64,000 nt of DNA from Ascochyta rabiei (Eukaryota; Ascomycota; Dothideomycetes; Pleosporales; Didymellaceae). Below, piece by piece: positions 43,987-54,897 of the stretch. The position numbers and the translations under genes were made by a program. The DNA is taken from positions 1,984,001 to 2,048,000 of the forward strand of contig NC_082406.1 in the NCBI RefSeq assembly GCF_004011695.2, read 5' to 3'. The notes under the pieces were generated by a model. It worked only from the letters and a program-made list of their open reading frames with translations. It had not been told where the DNA came from and ran no database searches. Position 1 is the first letter of the stretch. Each line of letters begins with the position of its first letter.

Positions 43987-45945
43987 ATGTCTGCCAAATC
44001 CATCCTCGAGGCCGACGGCAAGGCCATCCTCAACTACCACCTCACCCGCGCCCCTGTCATCAAGCCCACCCCTCTGCCCGCCTCCTCGACACACAACCCC
44101 CCGCCCAAGCTCGCCTCGCTGTACTTTGCTGCCGACGCCGACATCAACGGCGTCCTCGACCAGGCCGAGGCTACATACCCCTGGCTGCTGGCTCCCGGCG
44201 CAAAGTTCGTCGCAAAGCCAGATCAGTTGATCAAGAGGCGAGGCAAGAGCGGCCTGCTGGCCCTGAACAAGCCCTGGGCCGAGGCTCGCGAGTGGATCGA
44301 GGCGAGGGCAGGAAAGGCACAGAAGGTCGAGACCGTCGACGGTGTCCTGAGGCAGTTCCTTGTCGAGCCCTTTGTCCCTCACCCCCAGGACACCGAGTAC
44401 TACATCAACATCAACTCCGTGCGCGAGGTACGTCTTTTTTCTTCCTGCTTCTCCTTCTCTTTCCTGCTCTTCTCCATCTCTCTTCTGCTTTTCGTTTGCG
44501 TGTGCGTTGAGGGTCGAGGTCAGGGTGGCCAGGCCAATGCCCTCACGTGCTGCCACGAGAAAATCATTTCGCTCAAATGCACGCTGCGCTTCGGCGGAGA
44601 GCTGCAGCGAAAGTGGGAGCGGAAAACGGTCCCAAGCCACACGGGCGCGCTGCCTGGTTTTGTTGCACGGCCGGCCGGACGAAGGGAAGCCAATACCGAC
44701 CCACTCCTGCTTCATGCGATACGCACGTTCCTTTCACATGCCAATTTTCCTTTTTATTCCTGCCCTTTTCGTGTGCTTAATTTTCCTGAGCACTGGTGTT
44801 GCGGCTCATTTGAATCGCGGCTACTGCACGCTTCCACCAATCATGTTGCGAACCTTGGCTGACGGTTCCGCTTAGGGTGACTGGATCCTCTTCACCCACG
44901 AGGGTGGTGTTGACGTTGGTGATGTTGACGAGAAGGCTGAGAAGCTTCTCATTCCCGTCGACCTCAAGGAGTTCCCCTCGAACGAGGAGATCGCCGCCGC
45001 TCTCCTGAAGAAGGTTCCCCAGGGTGTACACAATGTCCTCGTCGACTTCATCTCGAGGCTGTACGCCGTCTACGTTGACTGCCAGTTCACGTGAGTACAT
45101 TGCATCTTCCCCACACAACCATCACTGACCTGCCTTGCAGCTACCTCGAGATCAACCCTCTCGTCGTCATCCCCAACGAGGACAAGACCTCGGCTGAGGT
45201 GCACTTCCTCGATCTTGCTGCCAAGCTTGACCAGACGGCTGAGTTCGAGTGCGGTGCCAAGTGGGCCATTGCCCGCAGCGCAAGTGCTCTCGGCATACCC
45301 GTTGCTCCCTCCAAGGAGACCAAGACCACTGTTGATGTTGGTCCTCCCATGGAGTTCCCCGCTCCTTTCGGTCGTGAGATGAGCAAGGAGGAGGCTTACA
45401 TTGCCGAGATGGATGCTAAGACCGGTGCATCCCTCAAGCTCACCATCCTGAACGCCACTGGCCGTGTCTGGACGCTTGTTGCAGGTGGTGGTGCTTCCGT
45501 CGTCTACGCCGATGCCATCGCCTCGGCTGGCTTCGCCAGTGAGCTCGCCAACTACGGTGAATACTCGGGTGCTCCCACGGAGACACAGACCTTCCACTAC
45601 GCACGAACAGTCCTTGACCTCATGCTCCGTGCTCCTCAGCACCCCGAGGGCAAGGTCCTGTTCATCGGTGGTGGTATTGCCAACTTCACCAACGTTGCCT
45701 CGACCTTCAAGGGTGTCATTCGTGCCCTGAGGGAGGTGGCTGGTTCTCTCAACGAGCACAAGGTCCAGATCTGGATCCGTCGTGCCGGTCCCAACTACCA
45801 GGAGGGTCTCAAGAACATCAAAAACGTCGGCCAGGAGCTCGGCCTCAACATGCACGTCTACGGTCCTGAGATGCACGTATCCGGTATCGTGCCTTTGGCG
45901 CTTATCCCTGGCAAGACATCGGACGTCAAGGAGTTCTCTGGTTAA
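43987..45945 (+). CDS. ACL2: ATP-citrate lyase subunit 2 (ATP-grasp half)
   Basis: Three exons, 43987-44427, 44876-45090 and 45141-45945, give 486 residues. The protein starts [19 protein letters not shown] and carries the ATP-grasp domain ([17 protein letters not shown], then [25 protein letters not shown] with the metal-binding Glu/Asn). The citrate-binding CoA-ligase-like domain follows ([37 protein letters not shown]). With ACL1 it forms the cytosolic enzyme that makes acetyl-CoA from citrate. Intron 1 (44428-44875) is 448 nt, unusually long for this window, and stays open in the same frame for nearly all its length. Intron 2 (45091-45140) is ordinary GT-AG. Confidence 0.97.
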
Positions 45946-47653
45946 GCGTGCAGTTTGTAACATAGGAGCTTATGGATCATGGCTAGACAAAGACTAACGT
46001 TTGGAGCGTGCATTGGAGTATTTGTTTGGGCCAACTTGTTGCTCACGCCTAGATTATGCCGAGCCTGTACAATGAAGGAATGGGCCGGCAGCTCTGAAAT
46101 ATAAGATTTAATACTTCTCTCACCTCCCGCAGTTCCCCGTGTTGAAGTAGTGTGTGCAACGATTCGCTGGTGCTTCTTTCGTCTTGCTGTTCATGTTTGT
46201 TTGAGTCATCCACCTTCGATGATGCAAGAAGCGTCCTGCTTCCACCAACCTTCCCTGCGTTGAAAACGCGGACATGATCGCTACATCAATTCTCTCAGCT
46301 GGGAAACTGTTTTACCCGCCTGACGACGCTCCATTCAATCAAAACAACAGGCTTGGACAAAGTCAACCCGTAAAGCGACATGTGTTCTCCGTACAACGAT
46401 TGCCGAAAGCTTGCAAAACGACGGCACAGCAATCGCCGACCATTTATATGGCTTGCGCTCAACGAGCTTGCGCCCACCGCATCACCCGCAACTTCCCATA
46501 TGTTACCCCAATTGACGGCGTGAAAAAGGCCCAATGGAAGGCCTCCGTGGCGAAAAGATGGACATGATCGAGAATCTGCAGGAGTTGGTCGCTTGTAAGC
46601 ATTTGTCTCACCCTCAAGTACCAACCAGTTACTGATAGCCACGCCGCTCAGCTACAAGCCATCTACGGTCCAGGAAACAAGCACATTTGGCAAACTAGAC
46701 ATCCTACATCTCAGAGACGGCACCGATTTCGTAGCATAGGCTATCGTGTACCGGAGAGGGTCTGAAGGTGCTTATCAGCAACATGACGAGCAGCACGCAG
46801 CACGATAAGTGACAGTCGAAGGCCCGAATTGAGGAAACATGCGGCTTCGGAGTCAGCTTGAAGTCAGAGCAACCGAGCGCGTGATGGCCTGTCACGACGC
46901 TTCCACAGCTGCAGGTTCCGGAGTGCATGCTGCAAGGACGCTGACACACACAATCACACCGTTTCCATCACCTACTCAATAGCATTGGTGACAGCCTTCC
47001 TGTCTGTATCTAAGGTTTCCCGAAGCAGTAAGGCCACGAGCACTTGGATGCGAAAGTTGACGATGCCCATTGACCGCCTCGAATCTGTGTGAAGATCCCC
47101 TGCCATCCCTGAGCACTCCCTCTGAGACCCCACACCGATGATTGGCCCTTTTACAAAAACCGCATTGTGACGGAACTCTCTCTCCGCGTAGACGGGTACT
47201 CCACTCAAAACGTCACAGGATCCTTAGCTTGGACGAATCAGCGTCGTTTGCGCGAGGGGGCTAGCGCGCTGCACGTGGTGTCTGCGTACAACCCTTTGAC
47301 GTCGTGTGGGAAAAACGTTGGCTGGGCGTGGACTGATGGCTTGGGGCGAGAAGTATATATACCCCGGGGCAAGCGAGGGAGGGAAGGCAATAGCTGCAAG
47401 TTATGGGGCTCGAGATATCACTTTCCAAACAACGTAGTGTTTACTGAGGAATTGAAGCCATTGCACTCTGCGGTCACTTCTGTGTCATAGTCCGCGGACC
47501 TCCAATTCCACTGCTTTGGGCAAGAGCAAACGCTGAGACAGTAAAGCTTCATTCCAGTCCAACACTTGCTGCAACAACGATTGTCTTTCTATAATGCTCA
47601 CTCTGTTCCAATCGTTCCACCATCACCACCAACCGAGCCGAACCAACGCGATA
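45946..47653. other. Intergenic region
   Basis: 1.7 kb without a supportable gene. Short open frames at 46295-46642 (minus) and 47167-47490 (plus) have no recognisable domain. A TATA-like element for the next gene lies at 47353-47361. Confidence 0.55.
47353..47361 (+). promoter_or_regulatory. TATA-box-like element upstream of the DUF5519 gene
   Basis: GTATATATA followed by a GC-rich CCCCGGGG, about 290 bp before the start codon at 47654. This is a plausible core promoter given fungal leader lengths, judged from sequence alone. Confidence 0.4.
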
Positions 47654-48526
47654 ATGGAACTTGACTTCGCCAACAAGCCACTCATATCAGAGAACACCTT
47701 CCACATCCTGACCACGATTGTCGTCCTCACTCTTCCCGTCCTGACGGCTTTCTACGTCTACCATGACTACAAAGCCTTCCTTTCGCTCGGCCCTGGGGGT
47801 ACGCCGTCAACACCGGTCGGGTACCTGAAGGTCAAAACGCTTGGTCTGCTTTCTCTGCGGGATCCTCTGCGGCCCCTACCCATACCACCGCATTTCCGTC
47901 CACAGAAAGGCTACCTTGACTCGCTCCCGACTCGCTCTGGAACCCGACCACTCGTCCAAGGCATTGCACCGCAACGTCAGCAGACACAGAGAAGCGACGA
48001 GAAGATGTACAATCGGCTCGTTGAACGAATGAGACACTATGCCCACGATCCCGCGAACATGTTGCTGGAGCGCACGAGCTGCTTCGAGAAGAACAGCTCG
48101 GGTCTCTTCGCTTCTGTCCCTATCACACGCACGTGTGGTGGTGAGATCTGCCACGCGCACCCCTCGGACGGCTCTTTGCATCTCACACTGCACCCCGCAG
48201 ACGCAAACACCATGGTTGAAAACGGCTGGGGAGAGCGACACCCGCTGGCGAGAGGTGGCTGGTTCAGGAGGTTCGTGCCGCGCGAGTTTGTGCTCATCTA
48301 CGCACCGAGAACGGAGACGGAGCTGGACGCGGTGATGCAGATTGTGGCCGCGAGTATCTGGTGGGTCAGTGGAGTCGATGTCAACGCAGACGCCGATGTA
48401 CGAGGCAGGCGGAGCAGTGCGGATGTCGCAGCCATCCACCAGTCAGTGGAAGAGAAGGGGTGCTGGACCTGCAAGGCTCATGCGTGTGGTACTGGCGGAG
48501 TGGAGAAGATGACGGGAAACGCGTAG
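47654..48526 (+). CDS. DUF5519 (luciferase-like domain) protein with N-terminal membrane anchor
   Basis: A single exon of 290 residues from the ATG at 47654 (MELDFANKPLISENTFHIL). An in-frame ATG at 47594 would add a His-rich stretch with no family support. One hydrophobic segment at about residues 18-40 (ILTTIVVLTLPVLTAFYVYH) probably anchors it in a membrane. The C-terminal half carries the fungal luciferase-like DUF5519 pattern GGEICHAHPSDGSLHLTLHP, then NGWGERHPLARGGW and PREFVLIYAPRTETEL. The enzymatic function of this family is unknown; conserved His residues suggest metal or small-molecule binding. It converges with EMC5, with 256 bp between stops. Confidence 0.85.
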   Translation: MELDFANKPLISENTFHILTTIVVLTLPVLTAFYVYHDYKAFLSLGPGGTPSTPVGYLKVKTLGLLSLRDPLRPLPIPPHFRPQKGYLDSLPTRSGTRPLVQGIAPQRQQTQRSDEKMYNRLVERMRHYAHDPANMLLERTSCFEKNSSGLFASVPITRTCGGEICHAHPSDGSLHLTLHPADANTMVENGWGERHPLARGGWFRRFVPREFVLIYAPRTETELDAVMQIVAASIWWVSGVDVNADADVRGRRSSADVAAIHQSVEEKGCWTCKAHACGTGGVEKMTGNA

Positions 48527-48782
48527 GAAGCGGGACGTTGACAAAACGGTGCATGCTTATCATGATGCATGGGGGTATTGCTTTGCGTTCAAGCGACTTT
48601 TCTGGCGTTCCTGGGTATATGCTAAGCTGGACAAGGCCTCAACATTCTAGGCCGCGTGCTCTAAGAAAGGTTTCTATCATATATCAATCATTCGTGATCA
48701 GTAAAATCCTTTCCAATTCCACTGCTGCTTTGCCACTCAACACCCCGATCCATAATCTTATTGTCGCCCAATGTGCACGTTC

Positions 48783-49268
48783 CTACTGTTTCCCGCGCAC
48801 CCACTCATCATACTCCTTCCTCTTGCCCTTGACATCCCAGAATCCTCTCCTACCCTCACTTGTTCCCCCGATTCCACCATCGAGACCCAAGAAAGCATAT
48901 GGGTCTCCCTCGCTCAGAATCTCCTCTCCTTCTCTTGTATACCTGCCCTCTCCACGGCGTCCGTCTCGCGAGATCTCACCGGCCCACTTGGCATGTTGAA
49001 TAGGCTTCAGCTTGTCGGCGGAGAGGACGATGCCGGTCGAAAGCAAGAGGACGCCGACGAGGAGCTCGAGGGTGATGTCGAGGGGAAGCGGGGTGTTGGC
49101 GAAGGCTGTCGTGTGTTCGTGGGCAGAGTATACGCTGGAGGAGACGTTAGCACATGTGGCATCCGCGCCTGGCTTCCCCGGTTGCTGCGCTGGGCTGCGA
49201 GACTGGACGTACGCGTGTGTGAGGAACAGTGCGCCCACTGTGTTGAGGGCTGTGCCGAAGAAGGCCAT
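48783..49268 (-). CDS. EMC5: EMC5 (ER membrane protein complex subunit 5, MMgT family)
   Basis: Two exons, 49268-49213 and 49134-48783, give 135 residues, the usual length for EMC5/MMgT. The first transmembrane helix is in MAFFGTALNTVGALFLTHAV, and the second in DITLELLVGVLLLSTGIVL. The characteristic cytoplasmic segment ADKLKPIQHAKWAGEIS follows, then a tail ending YTREGEEILSEGDPYAFLGL and a short basic end. EMC inserts tail-anchored and multipass proteins into the ER membrane. The intron (49212-49135) is GT-AG with a GCTAAC branch, and splicing restores the YSAHEH motif. Reading through without splicing gives a long unconserved N-terminus, so the spliced start is preferred. It is divergent from RIC1. 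Confidence 0.93.
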   Translation of the reverse strand: MAFFGTALNTVGALFLTHAYVQSRSPAQQPGKPGADATCANVSSSVYSAHEHTTAFANTPLPLDITLELLVGVLLLSTGIVLSADKLKPIQHAKWAGEISRDGRRGEGRYTREGEEILSEGDPYAFLGLDGGIGGTSEGRRGFWDVKGKRKEYDEWVRGKQ

Positions 49269-49934
49269 TGTTGTGCCTGCGGGAGATGCGCCTCTCACGT
49301 GTCGGATATGTGGTCGGTGCAGTAGAGCTCTGCCGTCACACGCAATGTACGTAGTTTCGAGGGGGATTGATGCTGCGGTGTTGACAGTGGAGCTTGAGAT
49401 GTGGTTCGGCAGGTCGATGATGGGCCGCCGAGCTGCGAGAACGAATGTCTTGGCATAGGAAGCTGCATTCAGGTATCCTGTTGTCACAGTTCCTTAACAA
49501 ATTGCAGTAAAAATCTTCACACATCTCTACGCACAGTCGCTCAATCATGTAGCAGGCGAAATGGACGGGCATGTCAGTGTGCAGATGTGCGGCGCAAATG
49601 GGTAATTGTACAAGTCTGCAAGTCTGCAAGTCTGCAGGTGTACAAGCATTGCACGGGAATGCGATAACTTCCTATCAAGGCAGGCAGATATGGACACCTC
49701 GGAGTTCACCATGTTGTGTAATCTATCTCCATTACGCCCTTGTAGCCATTCATCTCAACTTCGGTCAGGGATGCTCGTAGAAGCTTGGACCAGTGCTGCG
49801 CCTTCTGCATTCAACGAACACCGCACAGCCACCGCGACCCTGCAGCTCCACCAACACGCCCGTCGCGGGTAGTCTCACACCCCGCAGTGAGATGGGCACG
49901 CGCAAATGCAGCCATCAATTGCACGTAGACCGCC
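49269..49934. promoter_or_regulatory. Shared upstream region of EMC5 and RIC1
   Basis: A 666-bp interval between divergent start codons. It contains a short tandem AAGTCTGC array at about 49613-49637. No clear core element. Confidence 0.5.
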
Positions 49935-52900
49935 ATGACGTATTGGCCCATCTCCACTCCCTCCGTCTTCGCGGCCACCAAGAATACGAATCTCGAGCGC
50001 ACACCAGTATCCCATGATGGCACTGACCAAGCGTCGCAAAGTGAACGAGATGGCGCGTCTGAGGTCGAGGTCGAGTCCGACGACAAGAGCGACAAGGTCA
50101 CGGCATCAGAAAGAACTGAAGGGTTGAAAGAGCAAGGAAAGGAGCAGACAGCGCATAAAACAAACACGCCTGATCACTTCGCGGAAGATGACGTGCACGG
50201 CGAGATTGTTGCTATTCAAGTGACAAGGAGTGGACAATTGTTCGCTACCCTCACTCGAACCACGTTAACTATCTGGCAGACAAAGGTTCGTTCGCTGTTT
50301 TCTTGCGTCAGGCATCGCTGACTTACGATCTAGCCCACCGTTATCTTAGCCTCCGTCCTACGATCACAGAAGTCGTTGAAGACTTACGGTCCAAACACGG
50401 ACATTCTGCTTCGCCCTGACTCCCAGATATTCGTTATTCAGACTACGCTTGGCTTCTTGATCACATACTCGCTCGCAACAGACCACTCGTCTCGTGTATA
50501 CAAGACACAGTTCACAGACACGCATGGGACGCATTCAAGAAGAAGCAGTGCCAATGGATTCAAACTACAGCGTCAGCATGATACCAATGCTGGGCCTGGG
50601 GAGGGCAGCGGTTTCAAGGAGCTTAGTCTCCGTTTCCGTATGGTCATACGTGTCGATGCTGGGATTGTAAAGGCTCTGGCCCTTGACAACGAGCTCGTCG
50701 TGGCGACTGCAAAGCCGGCCGCGATTCAGTGCATCCGATGGGCACCGGATAATCAAGGGAGTCAGACAAGTACAGAAGTCCTTACTAAAATGAGCTGGCT
50801 TAGGAAGAAGCCTGCCCTTGTCGACATGACCCACGATCGACCTATGAATCTGTCGTGTTGGATAACTGAAGAGGGTCAAGCATACGCTGTTCAAAGATCA
50901 AAACCAGGTCTACAGCGTGAGGGGAGTGTTCCGCAGAATCTCTTCCAAGGATATGGCTTCCATACACCCGAAACGAGTGGCGAGAAGGGAGTGAAGGCTG
51001 CGATCAATGCTCGATTCTCGCTGCTTGCTGTGGGATGTGAAAACAGCGACATCTACGTCTACACAGTTCGAGACTATACTGGCAACATTCCAATCTCGCA
51101 CAAGCTACAACCCAACACTTCCTCTGCTGGCAAGCTGAACGTGTTGACATACTCACCGGATGGATATTGCCTGTTTGCTGGTTACGAGAACGGGTGGGCC
51201 ATGTGGAGTGTGTATGGTAAACCAGGTGCCACTAGCTTCACGACCGACCGAACCATCTCAGAGACGAATGGCGAGGGATGGCTACTCGGCGTGAAAGATG
51301 CCTTTTGGATTGGCGGAGGCGCTGAGCTGCTGATCTTAGGCAATAACGATAACCGACTGTTCGTTGTCGAGATGGCCAGAAGCGCTGTGACCGGATGCTT
51401 TTCGTCGGCCAATGTGTCAAGGTCTCTTATGCAGACAAGCACAGGTTTTATGATATACCGAGGCTATGATTTGCCTGATCTGACAACCATTTCTGCGGAA
51501 CTATCACTCTGGCACAACGTACAGGTGCCATCGCACTATCTCGTTGACCAGTGGCCCATCAAAAGCGTGGTAATATCCAACGATGGTAGGTACGTTGCAA
51601 TCGCTGGAAGGAGAGGACTTGCGCACTACAGTGTCAATAGCGGACGATGGAAGACTTTCGATGATCCGTTTGTTGAGAATGAGTTCACAGTCCGCGGTGG
51701 TATGTGTTGGTTCCAGCACGTGCTTATTGCGGCAGTGGAATCGCAGAATTCCCATGAGGTAGGACGTTTCCACTTCACATCTAAATCAGCTGTGTACTGA
51801 CAGTGGCTTGTTAGGTTCGAATCTACTCACGTGAATCAGCGCTCGACAACAGCCATATCATGCATGTGCAGAGGCTGCCAGCCCCCATCGTACTCATTGC
51901 GCCCTCCGGAGAAGACTCGCTCCTTGTCTACACGTATGAGAACATACTTTATCACTACGTCATGGGCGTTTCTGATGCTACGGTGAACTTGATACAAGTC
52001 GGTCAGATTGCCCTACAGGGCATTATTCGCGCACCCACTAGAGTAAGGGCACTCAGCTGGATGCTGCCAGAAGATCAAATTCGTAGGTTCTCTCGCTCAT
52101 CACAGCGAGGAGCATCCTCTGACACTGCCCAGATCATGGTGACCCATCGCAAGATGTGTCTGTTGCTACAATTCTGTTTCTCGTCGACGGGAAGCTTGTG
52201 CTGCTTCAGCCTACGACGACCGGAGGTGGTGAACTCAAGTACGAAATGCGAGTCATCGCACACAACGTGGAAACGTACGCGTTGATGCGTGACCATCCTG
52301 CCTTTGCACTAGAATCTCACGAAGATTCTCTACCACCCAGCCCTTCAGTAGGGTTGACAATGAATGGTGTCCACGGTCATGGTCACGATTTACGGGATTC
52401 GTTATGGTATTTTGACGGTCAGGATATGAAAGTATGGATCGACATGCAAGACGTGCTTGCGTCTGCATCTCCAGAGCTTGGTAGAGATCTGCCTACGCCT
52501 GTCCAGATTCCTGTCGATTTCTATCCTTTGTCTGCTCTGCTCAACAAAGCGATCATCTTCGGTATAGAGTCAGAGCTAGTGCAGCGCAGGGACACCAGCT
52601 TTGCGTATCTGCGGTTTGGAACGCGGGTACGTTCGAGTGGTGCAGCCATGGCGACAAGCGACTATAAGCTGACATGCATTGCAGACACACCTCTTCCTCC
52701 CCGCAACGCTACGCTATCACTTAGCGCAGTATAACCACCCTGCAGCCCTACATCTTAGCCACCACTACCAGCATCTGCTGTATTTTCCGCACGCCCTCGA
52801 GATCTTACTGCATGAGATCCTTGACGAAGAAGTCGACACCCAACCCCCGCCAGAGCAGGCGCTACTACCAAGCGTGTTGTCATTCCTGAGCTCGTTCCCG

Positions 52901-53473
52901 CAATATCTAGACATTGTCGTTCAATGCACGCGCAAGACAGAAGTTCGTTCTTGGCGGACACTGTTCGCAAACCTGCCGCCGCCAGAGGAACTATTTGAGG
53001 AGTCGCTCCAGAAAGGCAACTTGAAGACTGCAGGAGGCTATCTACTGGTCCTACATACGTTCGAAGAACTGCGATCTACCGGCGATCAGGTAGTTCGCTT
53101 ACTGCAGCGCGCGAAGCAAGAGCAGGACTGGGAGCTTTGCAAAGAACTGGCGCGCTTCCTCATGGCCCTCGACGAATCGGGCGCAACCCTCCAACGAACA
53201 CTGGAGCTAGTGGAGCTTAAGACGCCGTCAGCAGAACCGAGTTACGGGCAGTCTCACTTTACATTTGAGACACCTCGTCTAAGTATTCCTACAAGGGGTC
53301 GGGCCGGTACGAATGGATACCGAAAGGATTGTGACGAATCGAGTGGTAGTCGGAGTCCAGCAGAGAGCAGCGTTAGTCCTGGCGGACGAGGAGCAGGTCG
53401 CAGGAACACTACTGCACAAGAGCCGACCGACTACTTTGGCGTTGGTCTGGGGAGCCCGCTTGGACGACATTGA
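49935..53473 (+). CDS. RIC1: RIC1, Ypt6/Rab6 guanine-nucleotide exchange subunit
   Basis: Five exons, 49935-50285, 50334-51758, 51815-52082, 52133-52626 and 52685-53473, give 1108 residues. The N-terminal ~700 residues are beta-propeller-like, with QVTRSGQLFATLTRTTLTIW, LNVLTYSPDGYCLFAGYENG and VVISNDGRYVAIAGRRGL. The C-terminal ~260 residues are the helical RIC1 domain (YPHAL-type segment HLLYFPHALEILLHEILDEE, then RTLFANLPPPEELFEESL). With Rgp1 it activates the Golgi GTPase Ypt6 in endosome-to-Golgi traffic. An acidic/Ser insert occupies residues 20-80, and a disordered Gly/Ser/Arg tail follows the helical domain. All four introns are GT-AG; the acceptor at 52132 is preferred because it restores GDPSQDVSVATILFLVDGK. 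Confidence 0.94.
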
Positions 53474-54015
53474 TTGATCCCTGGGGGCCACCGACGTAGC
53501 TAAATAGAGCTCTTGCCATGACCGACGTTTGGTTCATGCCCACAGTCTCCTGGTAAACTACACACGTGTGAAGCTCGACCGGCATATAGCGTCAGGCAAT
53601 ACCTCATAGATGTCGTAAGCCACAATGCACCTCCTCTGGCATCTCTACCAGCACAACGGGCAATTTGCAGGCAGTTTGTTCCTTGTTCAGTGTGCGCCGC
53701 GACAGAGCCAACGCAGCTGTAAACCTAGCTCTTCACAATCTGCCATCACCGCTGCCTTATACACAAACACGACGCACAAAGCCTACCTGATTGGCCACTA
53801 GAGCGATATATGAAACCTGACAAGGCAAAGCTGGCAATATGAGGGGTTTGGCCTGGCCAAGTAGCCGAACACGGGCGCTTAGCGTCGCCTCAAGAACCGC
53901 AGCATTACCCGCAGCCAGGACCAGGACCAGGACCAGCAGACTGTGTACCATTCAATCCATTGATTCATGACTCGTTACGTAGCTCTCCACAGACACCCAG
54001 CCCGTGACCAAAGAC
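53474..54015. other. Intergenic region
   Basis: About 540 bp between the stop codons of the convergent RIC1 and I78-inhibitor genes. I see nothing in it beyond a short AGGACC array near 53917-53937. Confidence 0.6.
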
Positions 54016-54393
54016 TCAACCATAGCGCACTTTCTGCACGGTGCCATCCTCGCCAACGTGGATGTTCAGCCTGTCGGGCTTGAAGTCCATGGTGCTCATG
54101 CTGCCGGGCTCGAGCACGCGGTGCTCCTTGGGGAGATCTTGCTTGGCGAAGGTCTGCTTGCATATCAGCGCCGAACCAGCTGTCGCGATGCACTGGCAGG
54201 AAGAGAAGAGAAGAAAAGAGAAGAGAAGAGAAGCGAACAGAATACAGTAGATTGGATGGTGCGAAGGAGGGGCGCAGAGTAAACGTACCGTCTCATTGTG
54301 GTTGTCGCCGAGAGACTTGCCCATCAGCTTGCTCGTCCACTCTTCGTTGTTGTTGCCGTCCTTGGACTGCAGACCGGGGACTACGAGAGGCAT
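54016..54393 (-). CDS. Protease inhibitor of the I78 family
   Basis: Two exons. The first is 54393-54289 and the family-favoured second exon is 54153-54016, giving 80 residues. The protein starts MPLVVPGLQSKDGNNNEEW, has the family's conserved Leu/Gly/Lys core (KLMGKSLGD), and ends with DLPKEHRVLEPG and DFKPDRLNIHVGEDGTV, the diagnostic I78 C-terminus. Relatives inhibit serine proteases; the fungal form has no signal peptide and resembles vacuolar or cytosolic inhibitors. The intron begins at 54288 (GTACGT). A second acceptor at 54193, after a long CT tract, would add 13 residues in frame. The acceptor at 54154 agrees better with family length. Confidence 0.9.
   Translation of the reverse strand: MPLVVPGLQSKDGNNNEEWTSKLMGKSLGDNHNETVRLLCAPPSHHPIYCILFASLLFSFLLFSSCQCIATAGSALICKQTFAKQDLPKEHRVLEPGSMSTMDFKPDRLNIHVGEDGTVQKVRYG
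54203..54235. repeat. GAAGA purine tract within the I78 intron
   Basis: About six copies of AAGAG/GAAAA. On the sense (minus) strand this is a polypyrimidine tract just before the upstream acceptor. Confidence 0.85.
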
Positions 54394-54526
54394 GTTGGCG
54401 TGTTGTGGTGCGGTGAAGCGGCGTGTTGTGGTGCGAGAAAGTATTGTGAAGCGGGTAGGTAGGTAGGGTATGCGGGCTGTTGTTTTCCTGCTACGTATGG
54501 GCGCGGATTGCAAGAGGGAAGTGAGG

Positions 54527-54535
54527 TATATATGT
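54527..54535 (-). promoter_or_regulatory. TATA-box-like element of the I78 gene
   Basis: On the minus strand the bases read CATATATAC, about 135 bp upstream of the start codon at 54393. The position suits a fungal core promoter. Confidence 0.45.
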
Positions 54536-54897
54536 AGATAAAGGACCCTGGTAAGAGGCGAGATTAACTTGGTCGAAGCGCGTTGGGCGGTTCAGGGCGT
54601 AGGCTCCAGTCATGAGATACGCCGTGTTTGGAGGTGACGTCACCCGCATCTGGCCGCGCTGAGGGGTGGTGGGGTAGGGTCAGGGTATTGAGGCTGACTA
54701 GAACACCGACTACACCCATCTTGTAGTGACTACCGCCAGCAATGATGTCTCTTGGCTCCTCTAGTACCTTATCAATCAGCAGTCCAATGTAGCTGCCTAT
54801 AACGGCATCATGCATCAGTAGGGGGCAGTTGAGAGGATGCGGAAGAATTGTTTCGGGTATCTGTCCTACTCCGACAATAGTCTTGAAATCTAAGAAA

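Noticed and set aside
45070..45963. 297-codon minus-strand frame opposite ACL2
   Set aside because: Antisense shadow of the ACL2 third exon.
48783..49487. Unspliced 234-residue version of EMC5
   Set aside because: Its first ~73 residues and an internal segment have no family support; splicing at 49212-49135 and the ATG at 49268 give a standard EMC5.
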